DNA of 64,000 nt, from the NCBI RefSeq assembly GCF_032854445.1, contig NC_088302.1, positions 9,049,338-9,113,337 on the forward strand. The letters run 5' to 3'. A program made the position numbers and the translations under genes. Numbering within the stretch: position 1 is the stretch's first letter; the number at the start of each line of letters is the position of its first letter. This DNA is from Liolophura sinensis. Its lineage: Eukaryota; Mollusca; Polyplacophora; Chitonida; Chitonidae. The notes under the pieces were generated by a model that was given only the letters and a program-made list of their open reading frames with translations, had not been told where the DNA came from and did not search any database. Positions 33,708 through 43,325 of the stretch are shown here, piece after piece.

Positions 33708-34646
33708 TCAACGTAGACTCAACGAGGCACCGGAAGGTCTAGACGGTGTGAAAGTAGTTCATGATGATGTTCTGGTTTTTGGTGTTGGAGACACAAATGA
33801 AGAGGCAGATGTGGATCACGACAGAAAGGTGATTTCTTTCCTCGATAGGTGTCGTGAAAAGAACATTAAACTGAACCAGAAAAAAAGTTTCAACTCAAGT
33901 GCCGAGAGGTACCATACCTTGGACACATTTTGTCTTCATCTGGATTGAAGGTGGATCTTTCTAAAGTAACTGCAATGAAAGATATGCCAACGCCGACGGA
34001 TAAGAAAAGGGTACAGCGCCAGTTAGGCATGGTGAATTTCCTCCAGAAGTTTGCTCCCAGGCTGTCGTCAGTTACTGACACTTTGCGACAATTTCTCAAG
34101 AATGAGAATCACTTTTTCTGGTATGAAGAAATCTATGGAAAATGTCTTCAGGAAGTGAAAGACATCATGTCAAGTCCTCTTTTTTTTAGGTATATTGACG
34201 GCAAAGCTGACACTGTACTCCAGTGTGACGCGTCCCATGATGGACATGGAGCATGACTCATGCAAAATGACCAGCCTGTGGCCTATGCATCTCCTTCTTT
34301 GTCGGCTGCAGAGAAGAATTACGCACAGATTGAGCGAGAAATGCTCGCAATTGTCTTTGGGATGGAAAGGTTTGAACGATACGTTTATGGAAGGAAAGTG
34401 AGAATTGAATCGGACCATAAACCACTGGAATCGATTGTTCGCAAAAGCCTACATAGTGCTCCAAAGAGACTACAACGCATGCTGTTGCGCCTGCAAAAGT
34501 TCGACTATGATGCGACTTACAAGAAAGGTACAGAAATGTATCTTGCATACTTATCACATTTCAAGACAGCTACTAATGACCATAGAGATGTTATGCTGAC
34601 TGAAAACAGATGTCCAGCTATTGAGACAGAATATCAATATAATTGA
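33708..34646 (+). pseudogene. Gypsy reverse transcriptase end plus RNase H
   Basis: It begins RRLNEAPEGLDGVKVVHDDV, the region of the catalytic DD box, so the fingers and the first catalytic Asp are gone. A frameshift near 33915 precedes the connection domain. RNase H motifs are visible (DASHDGHGA, EREMLAIVFGMERF, ESDHKPLE). An in-frame TGA at 34254-34256 interrupts it. Confidence 0.88.
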
Positions 34647-34719
34647 ATATCTTGCTATTTCCGACAAGCGGATAGAGATAAAGCGCCGTAAAAGACCGTC
34701 AAGCTGATCTTGGCTAAAT

Positions 34720-35166
34720 CTCTACCAAAACAGATCCTTTTCTTACTTTGCTAGAATGGAGACAAAAACACCAACAGAATGAATTGGTAGTTTTTCAGCA
34801 CAGAGATTGTTTGGAAGAAGAACAAGGACTCTTCTACCCGCAACCAGCGAACTCCTCAAACCGAAAACTATTGATAAAGTTGCCGACAAACTTGCCAGTA
34901 GAAAGCTGAAACAAACTCGATACTACAATCGTTCTTCAGGTGATCTACCGGATTTGCAGACTGGAGATGTTGTGAGACTAAAGTCCTATAACAAAAACAA
35001 ACAATGGCAGAAAGCAATTGTTGGCCGACAAGTAGATATACCTTCTTACAGCGTTAAAACCGAAGATGGCAGACGTTTTAGAAGAAACTGTGGCGATCTT
35101 ATAGCTTCAAAAGAAGATCGACCAGATGTAGTAATACCACTTGTGTCCACTGCAACTCAAACATGA
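34720..35166 (+). pseudogene. Gypsy integrase C-terminal fragment
   Basis: After a short piece resembling the end of the core (DPFLTLLEWRQKH) the frame gives FGRRTRTLLPATSELLKP, YYNRSSGDLPDLQTGDVVRL and YSVKTEDGRRFRRNCGDL, the usual C-terminus of Gypsy integrase. The HHCC and DDE regions are absent. Confidence 0.85.
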
Positions 35167-35599
35167 GAAAGGCAAGATTCTCCCGTCTGTACGACGTCCA
35201 GTCCGCTGTTGCAGGAAGTGAACCCTGGGCCACCAAGTACTATTAGTACACGGACTTCATACCTGCTCACAGCTTAGACAATTTCCATCATTTTGAAACC
35301 AAACATGCACCTGTACACCAAAAGGCTCGCAGGCTCGCAGCAAGAAGAGACTTTCGACCCTAAAATACACAGAATTACATTCGCACCCTCCCGAAAAACG
35401 GAAGTTCTAATGGGGGTCTGTTTCCACATAGGGTCTAGTACGGACTACCACCATTGTTCAACTTGCGGCTGTTTCATTGGCTGAGATATTCTACAGGCAG
35501 TGGCGCTACATTCAAAATTTAAGTCTTTCAGGGAGAGCGCAATCGCCTCAGAATTCTCTTGACAGAAGCATTGATGCGCATCCCGGCCGTTGGCCAATA
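35167..35599. other. Retroelement 3' flank
   Basis: No LTR matching the inferred 5' LTR end could be found, so the 3' LTR is missing or truncated. No gene is seen. Confidence 0.4.
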
Positions 35600-36040
35600 T
35601 GTGCAGCGCAATGTTATCCAAATATAAGCGTCAAGTTCGACATTCATATACCATTGGTATTCCGTAAAAGGCGTTCCAAGTCGATAATCGCAAGATCCAT
35701 TTCCAAAACAACGTTTAACACTAACTCCCAAAGACAAAGGTATGTAAGAAATTATACAAATAAGAAATAAAGCCGGTAACACACAACAGAGAGACGGTCA
35801 TCAGTTTTCAATGATGCCGGGCAGACAATGAATATTCCAGGCATGAATTCCATATCCATAAATTCAAATTCGTAGTCCGTGAATGAGTTCCAGGTTAAAT
35901 AATTAAACAAGTATCTCAGTCGCGCTTTGATTGCAACTGTTCATGAAGACATCATGCTCATGTAATGACCATGGCTACCTTTACGGCCCCTAGCCCCAGG
36001 TCAAGCGGTATTAGATACAGTTTGAAAATGACGAGCGTTA
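35600..36040. repeat. Interspersed repeat R1, copy 2
   Basis: 35620-36000 is closely similar to 49294-49680 over about 380 bp (shared: AATATAAGCGTCAAGT, GGCGTTCCAAGTCGATAATC, AAAGCCGGTAACACACAA, CATCAGTTTTCAATGATGCC, CTTTACGGCCCCTAGCC). It also aligns with the older copy at 9180-9610. No protein is encoded that I recognise. Confidence 0.85.
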
Positions 36041-36127
36041 CAGACCCTAACCGATCAGATTGTGATTCAAAAGTAACGGACGATTACGTCTTTCCCGTAA
36101 ATATGTAAAGATCTCATACTACAAGAG

Positions 36128-36300
36128 GCGCCATCTATGATGTTACACATGACATACAAGATAGACGGTTACACTGGGCAACCAGCGCCATCTATGTTGT
36201 TAAATATCATGTACGTGATAGATATGTACATAGGGATAACAGCGCCGTCTATGTGGTTGATCACAATGCAGATCGTCAGAGAATCTGAAAGCTCTGTCCA
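36128..36300 (+). repeat. 57-bp tandem repeat, 3 copies
   Basis: GCGCCATCTATG/GCGCCGTCTATG recurs at 36128, 36185 and 36242, exactly 57 bp apart, with ACATGACATACAAGATAGA-like text between. Fifty-seven is 19 codons, but three copies are too few to test coding. Confidence 0.8.
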
Positions 36301-36337
36301 TACCTACCAACGAGAGTGTTATACTCATTGTAAAGTT

Positions 36338-37153
36338 TGAGCAACTTAGAATGAAGGCGTTTGACGGAGTATCCTTGATAAACTAGTTTTTGAACGAGCA
36401 ACTTGTCACGCAGAATAAAATCATCCCAATTTACGCAAGATCTGACAAATGCTACAAGGCGAGATATGTATGCGCCATATACAGGACCCTTTGCTATATT
36501 GCTATCTAAATAAGGATAATTTACAATACCAAAATTGAAATTATCCCTTTTGTCGTAAAGGCGGCGTGATTAATGTAACGGTGACCTGTTTTAGTAAATA
36601 CCGAGACAATTAACGACGATATTCTTTCAATAAGATCTTTGCGAGGAATCGTAGTATAGAGAGTAGAGAAATCCCATGTGGATACGTCTTTGTATGGTAT
36701 ATGCATATGAGCATCAAGTTCTTCTGTAAGACGTTTGGAGTTGTTAAGAATCCACATGCAGTTGACACTTGAATTTTTTGTTATGGCACAGCAATACTTA
36801 TTCCAAAATGACTTTACTTGTTGTAACGCTCTCGTAAGTAAGTTGACAAGAGTTTGGTGGTACAGCTTCTTGAACCCGCAATAAATCGAGCCGTGTATGG
36901 AGATTTATGCATTTAAGGGCACCTTCAAACAATCCGCCCGTTTCGGTTGATGGAAATTAAATTCTGTGCTTTTTAAATTGGTAATGCACGACAGGTTTAT
37001 TTTAGTGTTTAGGACAGATATTGGGTCACGGGTGAAAGACTCTGATGAGGATGATACCGATAGCTGCACGCCGATCGGCGCCATGTCAGCGAGGGATTCC
37101 TCGAAGCCTTCATCCATTAAGAGCTGACCTGTTTGCGAAAACGAGGTTGTCAT
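36338..37153 (-). pseudogene. Penelope-like element reverse transcriptase, internally deleted
   Basis: Reading the minus strand, conserved blocks appear in order: HKSPYTARFIAGSRSCTTKL (~36893-36834), then after a frameshift LQQVKSFWNKYC, then VSTWDFSTLYTTIPRKDL (~36687-36634), then YGAYISRLVAFVRSC and LLVQKLVYQGYSVKRLHSK (~36480-36345). The palm region with the catalytic YxDD that should lie between the last two blocks is missing. Block content fits the Penelope-like retroelements of invertebrates. It is non-functional. Confidence 0.75.
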
Positions 37154-38500
37154 GGTTTAAAGAGAGATTTGCCAACAGTCAATCAGAAAGCTACCTCCAA
37201 AGCAATGGCGGTGGTGTGTACCTGACCCTACATGTCCATCGGGTCAAGCATCTGGACTATCCAAGTTTCTTTTACAGCAGTAATGGTTTCCGTTCGCGTG
37301 ACCTTTAAAATTAAAAACCAAGTCGTCGTGCGACGTAACCTAACCCATGACGAGCTCATGATCACATTTTGCATTGTAATTCAACGCCATTTGCAAACAT
37401 TGTTGCTCTATTAATCCTGCAGCAACACACCAAATTTGAGCTCAATTTAAGCAGTGGTTCTGAAGAAGAATATGGTTAAAGATTTTTGCTCCCTAGAAGA
37501 ATGCCGAACAAAGCAGATGACACTGGAATATCATATGTCTACGGTAACATAACTACATGTACTTTCATGTCTGACTGACTGCTCATAAGTACTTTGGTTC
37601 AGTCTTGATGAACACTTTTTGGAATATGAGTAAAAGTGCTTACAGAGAATATTTTAATAATTGTCCAAGCTTGAACAACATGTTTACAGATTCTAAGTCT
37701 AATAACGCAGTAACATGTTGGTTTATCTTAACGCAGGCGAATAGAAAGTGATGAAGTATTTTGTTCAGTGTTTAATCATAATCATCGAGTTTTCCTCGTC
37801 ACAATCTGCTTCTTTTGAGTAATAAAAGTTGTTCTGAATTTAATCGTTTTAAAAGTTCTTAAACTGTTTCATCCCCATAAGGCTTGTGAATAAGAGCCGC
37901 GGGGAGAAAACAGGCCTTTTGCACTGATTTCACAAAGGGAGATAATCTGAAAAGGTTTTAAACCCTTACGTTTTTCAAAACGTTCAAATCATGTTTAACC
38001 ATTCAAAATGTATGTCGTGTTCTCTCCAGCCTTAATCATATCCGATTATTATTAATCATGTATAGCGTTTACCTATCGCCACTTTCGGTCTGTTTTATTA
38101 TGTGTTATAATTTCGCAAAATAGCAGTGATCTTATAAACAGAAAATACGAATTAAACCTGTTATACAAAAATACATTTCATGTATGAAGCGATGCTATCA
38201 AATTTGATATATATATTTAAAAAACCTGTCTCAAGTATATCAAATAAAAAATGTTGATAATTTACAACATATTATGAGTATTATATAAACGGGTTTGCAG
38301 CACTTTCTAATGATTCCGAAAACACTCTACGTTAATTCATTATATCCACTGATTTAACTTCACACTGAACCGACACTATGTTACCAGTTAGCACAATAAA
38401 AGCTGACAAAATTTAAATGCACTGCTGTACATATATTTACATATGTATAAACTCTTATATTCCGTCACAGCACGTGCAACGTAGTATAGAAGTACATACT
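37154..38500. other. Gene-free stretch
   Basis: AT-rich; no feature recognised. Confidence 0.5.
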
Positions 38501-38928
38501 TCTGAACTTGTGAACAATCATATACTAACAGCTCTCTGTTGTGTTGTTCATTACATGCATTGTGAAACCAATCCATTGCCGATCTACACATTCGTCCCTG
38601 CTATTCTGCCTGAAACGAGTCGGGTTGGGGATATTTGGGATAAGCGTTACACTATACCACAGCTGTCGGACGTTTTACAATGTCGCGATAGCTGTACAAT
38701 GTTGCGATAGTTGTTCTGAACTTGTGAACAATCATATACTAACAGCTCTCTGTTGTGTTGTTCATTACATGCATTGTGAAACCAATCCATTGCCGATCTA
38801 CACATTCGTCCCTGCTATTTTGCCTGAAACGAGTCGGGTTGGGGATATTTGGGATGAGCGCTACACTATACCACAGCTGTCGGACGTTTTACAATGTCGC
38901 GATAGCTGTACAATGTTGCGATAGTTGT
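38501..38928 (+). repeat. Recent 214-bp tandem duplication
   Basis: 38501-38714 and 38715-38928 are almost identical. I see three differences: ATTCTGCC/ATTTTGCC, GATAAGCG/GATGAGCG and CGTTAC/CGCTAC. The two short open frames it carries are duplicated with it and show no domain. Confidence 0.95.
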
Positions 38929-39772
38929 TTTACAAACTCATATGCTGCATTAATGAAAACGTTACAAAAAGTGTAGAATCAGCAATTAACACCCAGTTTA
39001 AACTTCACAGGCACATTTAACAGACATGTAATCTCAACATGTGAATGAAAACATGACCAGTAATCTCAAACATACTCATTATTCATTTTAAACCAGTTCG
39101 ATTACATATTTTATAAGCATATATTTTCCATATAGCCTTAAATGTTTAAACATTCTGATTCATTGTTCCGACAAAACATCCAACCACATGTATTTTCAAC
39201 TTTTTAAACATGTTGTAAAACGAAAGGTAGTCATTTGCAAACATGTGAGGGACCTGACTACTGTCTGCCTTTGACAGTATCTGTGCTCGGAGCAATTTCT
39301 CCATATATGCTGATGAGGACTACAGATTGTTTGTTACGTACGGCTGTTTATCCGTAGATCACAACAAGCTGTGACAAGGCAAAAAAAACATTATAAGGGG
39401 ACACGAAGCCGGCATCGCCGGTTGATACCACACCAGCTGATGATAGGTCGCCTGGAAACGTATACTCACTCAGAGTTGTTCAGGTCGGATATTTACATTC
39501 ATGTGCACCAAGATTTCGAACTGTCCTCGATAACTTGTTTCTGTGTATTTGAATCTCGTATGTCTACTACGGATGTCATATTTATTCATGAAGACCACCA
39601 CGCAGTCTCTAAGTGCACAGATATATTTAAGCATATAGGCCTATATGGGCCTATTTAACTGCCACTGGAGAGAGGATTGTTGAATCGTGAGCACAGATCT
39701 TATCCGGCAACTCTCTCCTTTGACATGAGACGCTCAATGTTCCCTTCTATTTGCTGATGTTATTTTTCTGAA
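38929..39772. other. Upstream region of the UGT gene
   Basis: No exon is recognised. The promoter or a 5'UTR exon of the UGT gene may lie here, but no core element can be identified confidently. Confidence 0.4.
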
Positions 39773-40600
39773 ATGAGTACCTTTTCTCTGCTAACGCACC
39801 GACTTGGACTGTGGCTGTTTATTGTAACTGAAATCTCCACAGAAAGAGTTCTGATATTTTCTCACGTTGGAAGTCATTTTCACTTGGCTTCCATATTAGC
39901 CGAGACGCTTTGTGACCGTGGTCACACCGTTACCGTTGTGGCTCCAAACTTGTGCTTCTCCAAACGCAATTACTGTTATAACACTATTCCGTATACCGTG
40001 TTGGAATATAAGCTGGAGGTAAACGTGAGCTATTTTAACGATGGCTTCACCAAAAGTAGCTCCAAACCCAGCCTTCTGCCAGCCTTAGGGCGGACTGTCA
40101 CCATGGGATTGCTTAAACACGCTGACGCTATCCTTGCAACTTTGAGAACGTTTCACTTTCATGTTGCGATTGTGGACCCTGCGATTGTAGATGCTTTGGT
40201 ATTGGTCGCAAAGTTAAACCTGCCTCACATCATGTTCTCCTGTAGTCGTTTTGATGTACATCTAGCTAGGCTCAGTGATGCTAGCTTGCCTTTATCGTAT
40301 GTACCTGTCGGAAGGCAGCACAATGGCTTTTCTCATGAGATGACTTTTGTGCAACGTGCCACAAATTTCTGGTTATACTTTTACCAAATGATCGTCATAA
40401 AGACTAACAGGGACAAGATGAAGGAATTAAGAGATCAATTTTTTCCAGAAATGGCTAACTTGGACACCAACCTTGTCTTGAAAAATACCACTTTATGGAT
40501 CATTAATTCTGATTTCAATATAGAATTTCCCTACCCCGTGATGCCAAATGTGAAATACGTAGGATGTTTAACAGCAATGGCACCGAGCCGTTTACCAAAG
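39773..40600 (+). CDS. UDP-glucuronosyltransferase, coding exon 1 (aglycone-binding domain)
   Basis: Residues 1-276 of a predicted 516-residue, ER-membrane UGT, which transfers a sugar from a UDP-sugar to small lipophilic acceptors (detoxification, pigment or steroid conjugation). A hydrophobic signal sequence (about 11-21) is followed by VLIFSHVGSHFHL. H35 matches the catalytic histidine of the GSH motif. RGHTVTVVAP (49-58) is the usual first Rossmann element. D135 in HVAIVDP matches the catalytic partner aspartate. N84 (NVS) and a later NTT are glycosylation sites. The exon ends LPK at a phase-0 donor, AAG|GTATGT (40601). ATG 39773 fits the signal peptide start. The 516-residue total fits the family (about 500-530). 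Confidence 0.93.
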
Positions 40601-40616
40601 GTATGTATAAATTATT

Positions 40617-40859
40617 CCTCAGTTGGTTAGCGCGTTAGCGCAGCGTAATGAACCTGGAGTCCCTCACCAATGTGGTCGCTGTGAGTTGAAGTCCAGCTCA
40701 TGCTGGCTTCCTCTTCGGCCGTACGTGGGAAGGTCTTGCAGCAACCTGCGGATGGTCGTGGGTTTTTCCTCCCACCATAATGCTGGCCGCTGCCGTAAAA
40801 GTGAAATATTCTTGAGTACGGTGTAAAACATCAATCAAATTAATAAATAAATAAAAAAA
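40617..40859 (+). mobile_element. SINE-A inserted next to the UGT exon 1 splice donor, 11-bp TSD
   Basis: Target duplication TATAAATTATT lies at 40606-40616 and 40860-40870. The first copy begins at intron position +6, so the SINE body starts only 16 bp into intron 1. The donor GTATGT is intact. The 5' end is slightly truncated (starts in CCTCAGTTGGTTAGCG). Confidence 0.95.
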
Positions 40860-40870
40860 TATAAATTATT

Positions 40871-42540
40871 GCGTTAAACTCACTCAAAGAAGTGGAATCT
40901 ATTCAGTGGCCAGATGTTTCTAATAATGTGGCTTCACAGCAGGTAATATTGGCTTCAGTACCGTATGCCTATATACTGATTGGGCCAATCCACGAGAAGG
41001 CTATGCTGGATCAGTATTCAATTTCATTCTCATGAGTTATAATTTACTAAAGTCTCAATTAAGGACTGTCATTAGTGTGTATGGCTTGTTGGCTGTTTTT
41101 GTTGTTGCCACATGTGGGGTAGATAATGATGGTGGACATCCAGTGCCACCATTTATCTTTTTTGCTCGTCTGCCTAATGTGTCGTCGCGTTTAACTTAAC
41201 TAATCAAAACTGGGCCTATTAATGTGTTCATGAATCAGTAAGATTTACCATCAAGACCGTGGACAGGGTGATAAATATGCTCTGTCTGGATTCTTCCACC
41301 ATATAATGCTGATTGCCGTCGTATAAGTGAAACATTCCTGAGTACGACGTAAAACATCAATCAAATAAATAAATAAGTTAGCCAGTTTTTGATGCCATAT
41401 ACAACAACATATCACTCCCATGGTGGTGAGAATTGCGGGTGGTGGTAGCCAGAGTACCTGGGGATAAACAGCGAAACTTTGACCAGTTGCTGACGAAGTT
41501 TCCCATATCTAACCATATTGATGAAAGACAATTGATGTTCAACAAACATAAGTAAGACCGTGCAAAATGAGACCGTGAGAGAACTTATAGAGAACTTCAT
41601 TTTGGCAGATTTCGTAACACAATTTCCTTAGTATTTTCTTTAATTTTCTTTGGTTCATAAATAAGCTTTTTTTCTTTCATTTTAAAGAGCCATTTATCCA
41701 TTTATAGAGTTGATTGTTCTATTTACTGCACATTATAAAACATATAGGTATTGTTTTAGTTCTATTTATACAGATGACCAGTCTAACTGACCTTGATGGC
41801 ATGTAGACGTTAATTGCTAGCTAAACGTATAGGTATTTTTTTCGTTCTGTTAATACAGAGGAGCCGTCAGTCTAATTGACATTGATGGTACTGACATTAA
41901 TGGTATTGATGGTATGTTTATGGTTGACGTCGACTACTGTCTAACAAATTATCTATGCACAGCCTCTTTCAACCAATCACTGACGTGCTTAAATACATTG
42001 ATTGATGTTGAAGAGGGGAATTCCCATAATTGTTTTGCAACAGAAGTGAGATGTGCATAGTTTGCAAACCTTGTCCATAAAATGTTTGTTTTTCGGATAT
42101 AAATTTGTTATTGCAGTGCAGCAAGGCGACGATAATCTGCTTTCGGAAATGCCTAATTCTGACCGATGTCGAATAAATGAAAAAATTTTGAGAGCAGCGT
42201 TAAACAAATCAATTAATTTATACAAAGCACACATCAGACACTCTTTAACACTACCACAGATAACAATAAAGATTTTATCTACGTTTTTGATTAGTACGAA
42301 CAACTGATAGTAGATCATTTTCTTCAGATAAGGGACATTTTGTCATTACGTATATCAGATGAAATATCCCCACGTGAGAACACATTTTTCAAGAAAATAG
42401 GCTTTAAATGTATTATATTGTAATAAGGAAAATAAAATGTGGTCTTTTGTCTTTGTGGTTTCAACTTTTACGACTTTTACAGTATAATTTAACAATGTTT
42501 ATATCATTGCTTGTATATTTTAATCTAGCCTGTCTAAAAA
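40871..42540. other. UGT intron 1, first part
   Basis: It holds a truncated SINE-A tail (41280-41380: CTTCCACCATATAATGCTGA...GAGTACGACGTAAAACATC and (AAAT)n) and an ~86-bp imperfect tandem duplication at 41742-41915 (TATAGGTATT at 41742 and 41828; CAGTCTAA(C/T)TGAC). No exon is recognised. Confidence 0.6.
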
Positions 42541-42570
42541 ATTACTCATTAAACAGCGTGTCAGAAGTAT

Positions 42571-42957
42571 GGAAGTGTGCCCGGAAATTGTAGCCGTTTA
42601 GACCTACACTGTGTTTAGTACGGAAGTGTGCCCGGATATCGTGGCCGTTTAGACTTGCATTGTGAGGAGTATGGATGTGTGTCGGGAAAGTGTAGTCGCT
42701 TAGACCTGCACTGTGTTCAGTATGGGAGTGTGTCTGGAAATTGTAGCCGTTTAGACCTGCACTGTATGGAATATGGAAGTGTGTCTGTAAATTGTAGTCG
42801 TTTAGACTTCCAATGTGTGGAGTATGGGAGTGTGTCAGGAGAGTGCTGTCGTCTTGACCTACACTTTGAGGAATATGAAAGTGTGTCCGGAAATCGTAGT
42901 CGCATAGACCTGCACTGTGAGGAGTATAGGAGTGTTTCCGAAAATTACAGGTGTTAA
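42571..42957 (+). repeat. 51-bp (17-codon) repeat with codon-like substitution pattern, ~8 copies
   Basis: Units start at 42571, 42622 and then every 51 bp. The plus frame is open from 42619 to the TAA at 42955-42957 and reads as a 17-residue repeat, roughly YGSVSGNCSRLDLHCVE, with two cysteines per unit. Differences fall mostly at third codon positions. By my hand count of variants over units 1-8 they are near 25 third, 16 first and 7 second. For example, the Arg codon is only CGT/CGC, one Leu codon is CTA/CTG/TTG (one TTC) and the Ser codon is TCG/TCT/TCA/TCC. That indicates selection on this frame at some time. Unit 1 has an in-frame TAG (42616) and no good ATG precedes the array, so it is either an exon of an unrecognised gene inside UGT intron 1 or a decayed gene. 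Confidence 0.6.
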
Positions 42958-43136
42958 AACATGGATAAGAAGAAGTGGAAAGACAAACCAAATATCGATG
43001 CAAACTGGACGGCAAACAAGACCAATAGAAAATCAACAGATACACTTTTTTTTTTAAATTATACTGTGTGTGACCAGACGCATGATTAAAGGTCCGTCTA
43101 ATGCATTCAAATTTCTACTTGGTACTTGGTAACAGT

Positions 43137-43325
43137 AAGCGGTCGATGGTGCGCGCGGGGTCGTTTGCGCAGTCTCACGTCGGTTGAAGACCACTTGTAT
43201 TCCAATATGGTGTGCATATCTGTATTCGACACATGTGAGAAGTTCCTCCGCTTTCCTCCACCCATAAAACTGAGAGTCTCTGAAAAATTATTGAGCATGG
43301 AGTTAGTCAACAATCAAATAAATAT
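43137..43325 (+). mobile_element. SINE-C fragment
   Basis: It carries CACGTCGGTTGAAGACCACT, GTGTGCATATCTGTATTC, CACATGTGAGAAGTTCC and CCACCCATAAAACTGAGAG, ending in AATCAAATAAATA. This is the same order as at 28810-29115. Confidence 0.65.

Larger units (their letters stand above)
32159..35166 (+). mobile_element. Defective Ty3/Gypsy LTR retrotransposon with two internal deletions
   Basis: Domain order is primer-binding site, gag, zinc knuckle, protease, end of reverse transcriptase, RNase H, integrase C-terminus. About half of the reverse transcriptase and the integrase core are missing at junctions near 33708 and 34690. Frameshifts and stops run throughout, so no product is possible. The arrangement and the CPAWG-type zinc knuckle resemble the invertebrate Gypsy group annotated as K02A2.6-like. 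Total length is 3 kb against 5-6 kb for a complete internal region. Confidence 0.88.

Noticed and set aside
33748-35166. Possible domesticated RNase H or integrase gene.
   Set aside because: A frameshift, a premature TGA and two large deletions show simple decay of a Gypsy element.
39310-39320. CTGATGAG, the core of a hammerhead ribozyme.
   Set aside because: No GAAA partner core or flanking stems are found at the right distance.
42542-43045. 167-codon minus-strand open frame through the 51-bp repeat.
   Set aside because: In this frame most unit-to-unit differences would fall at second codon positions, the opposite of a coding pattern. The plus-strand frame fits better.
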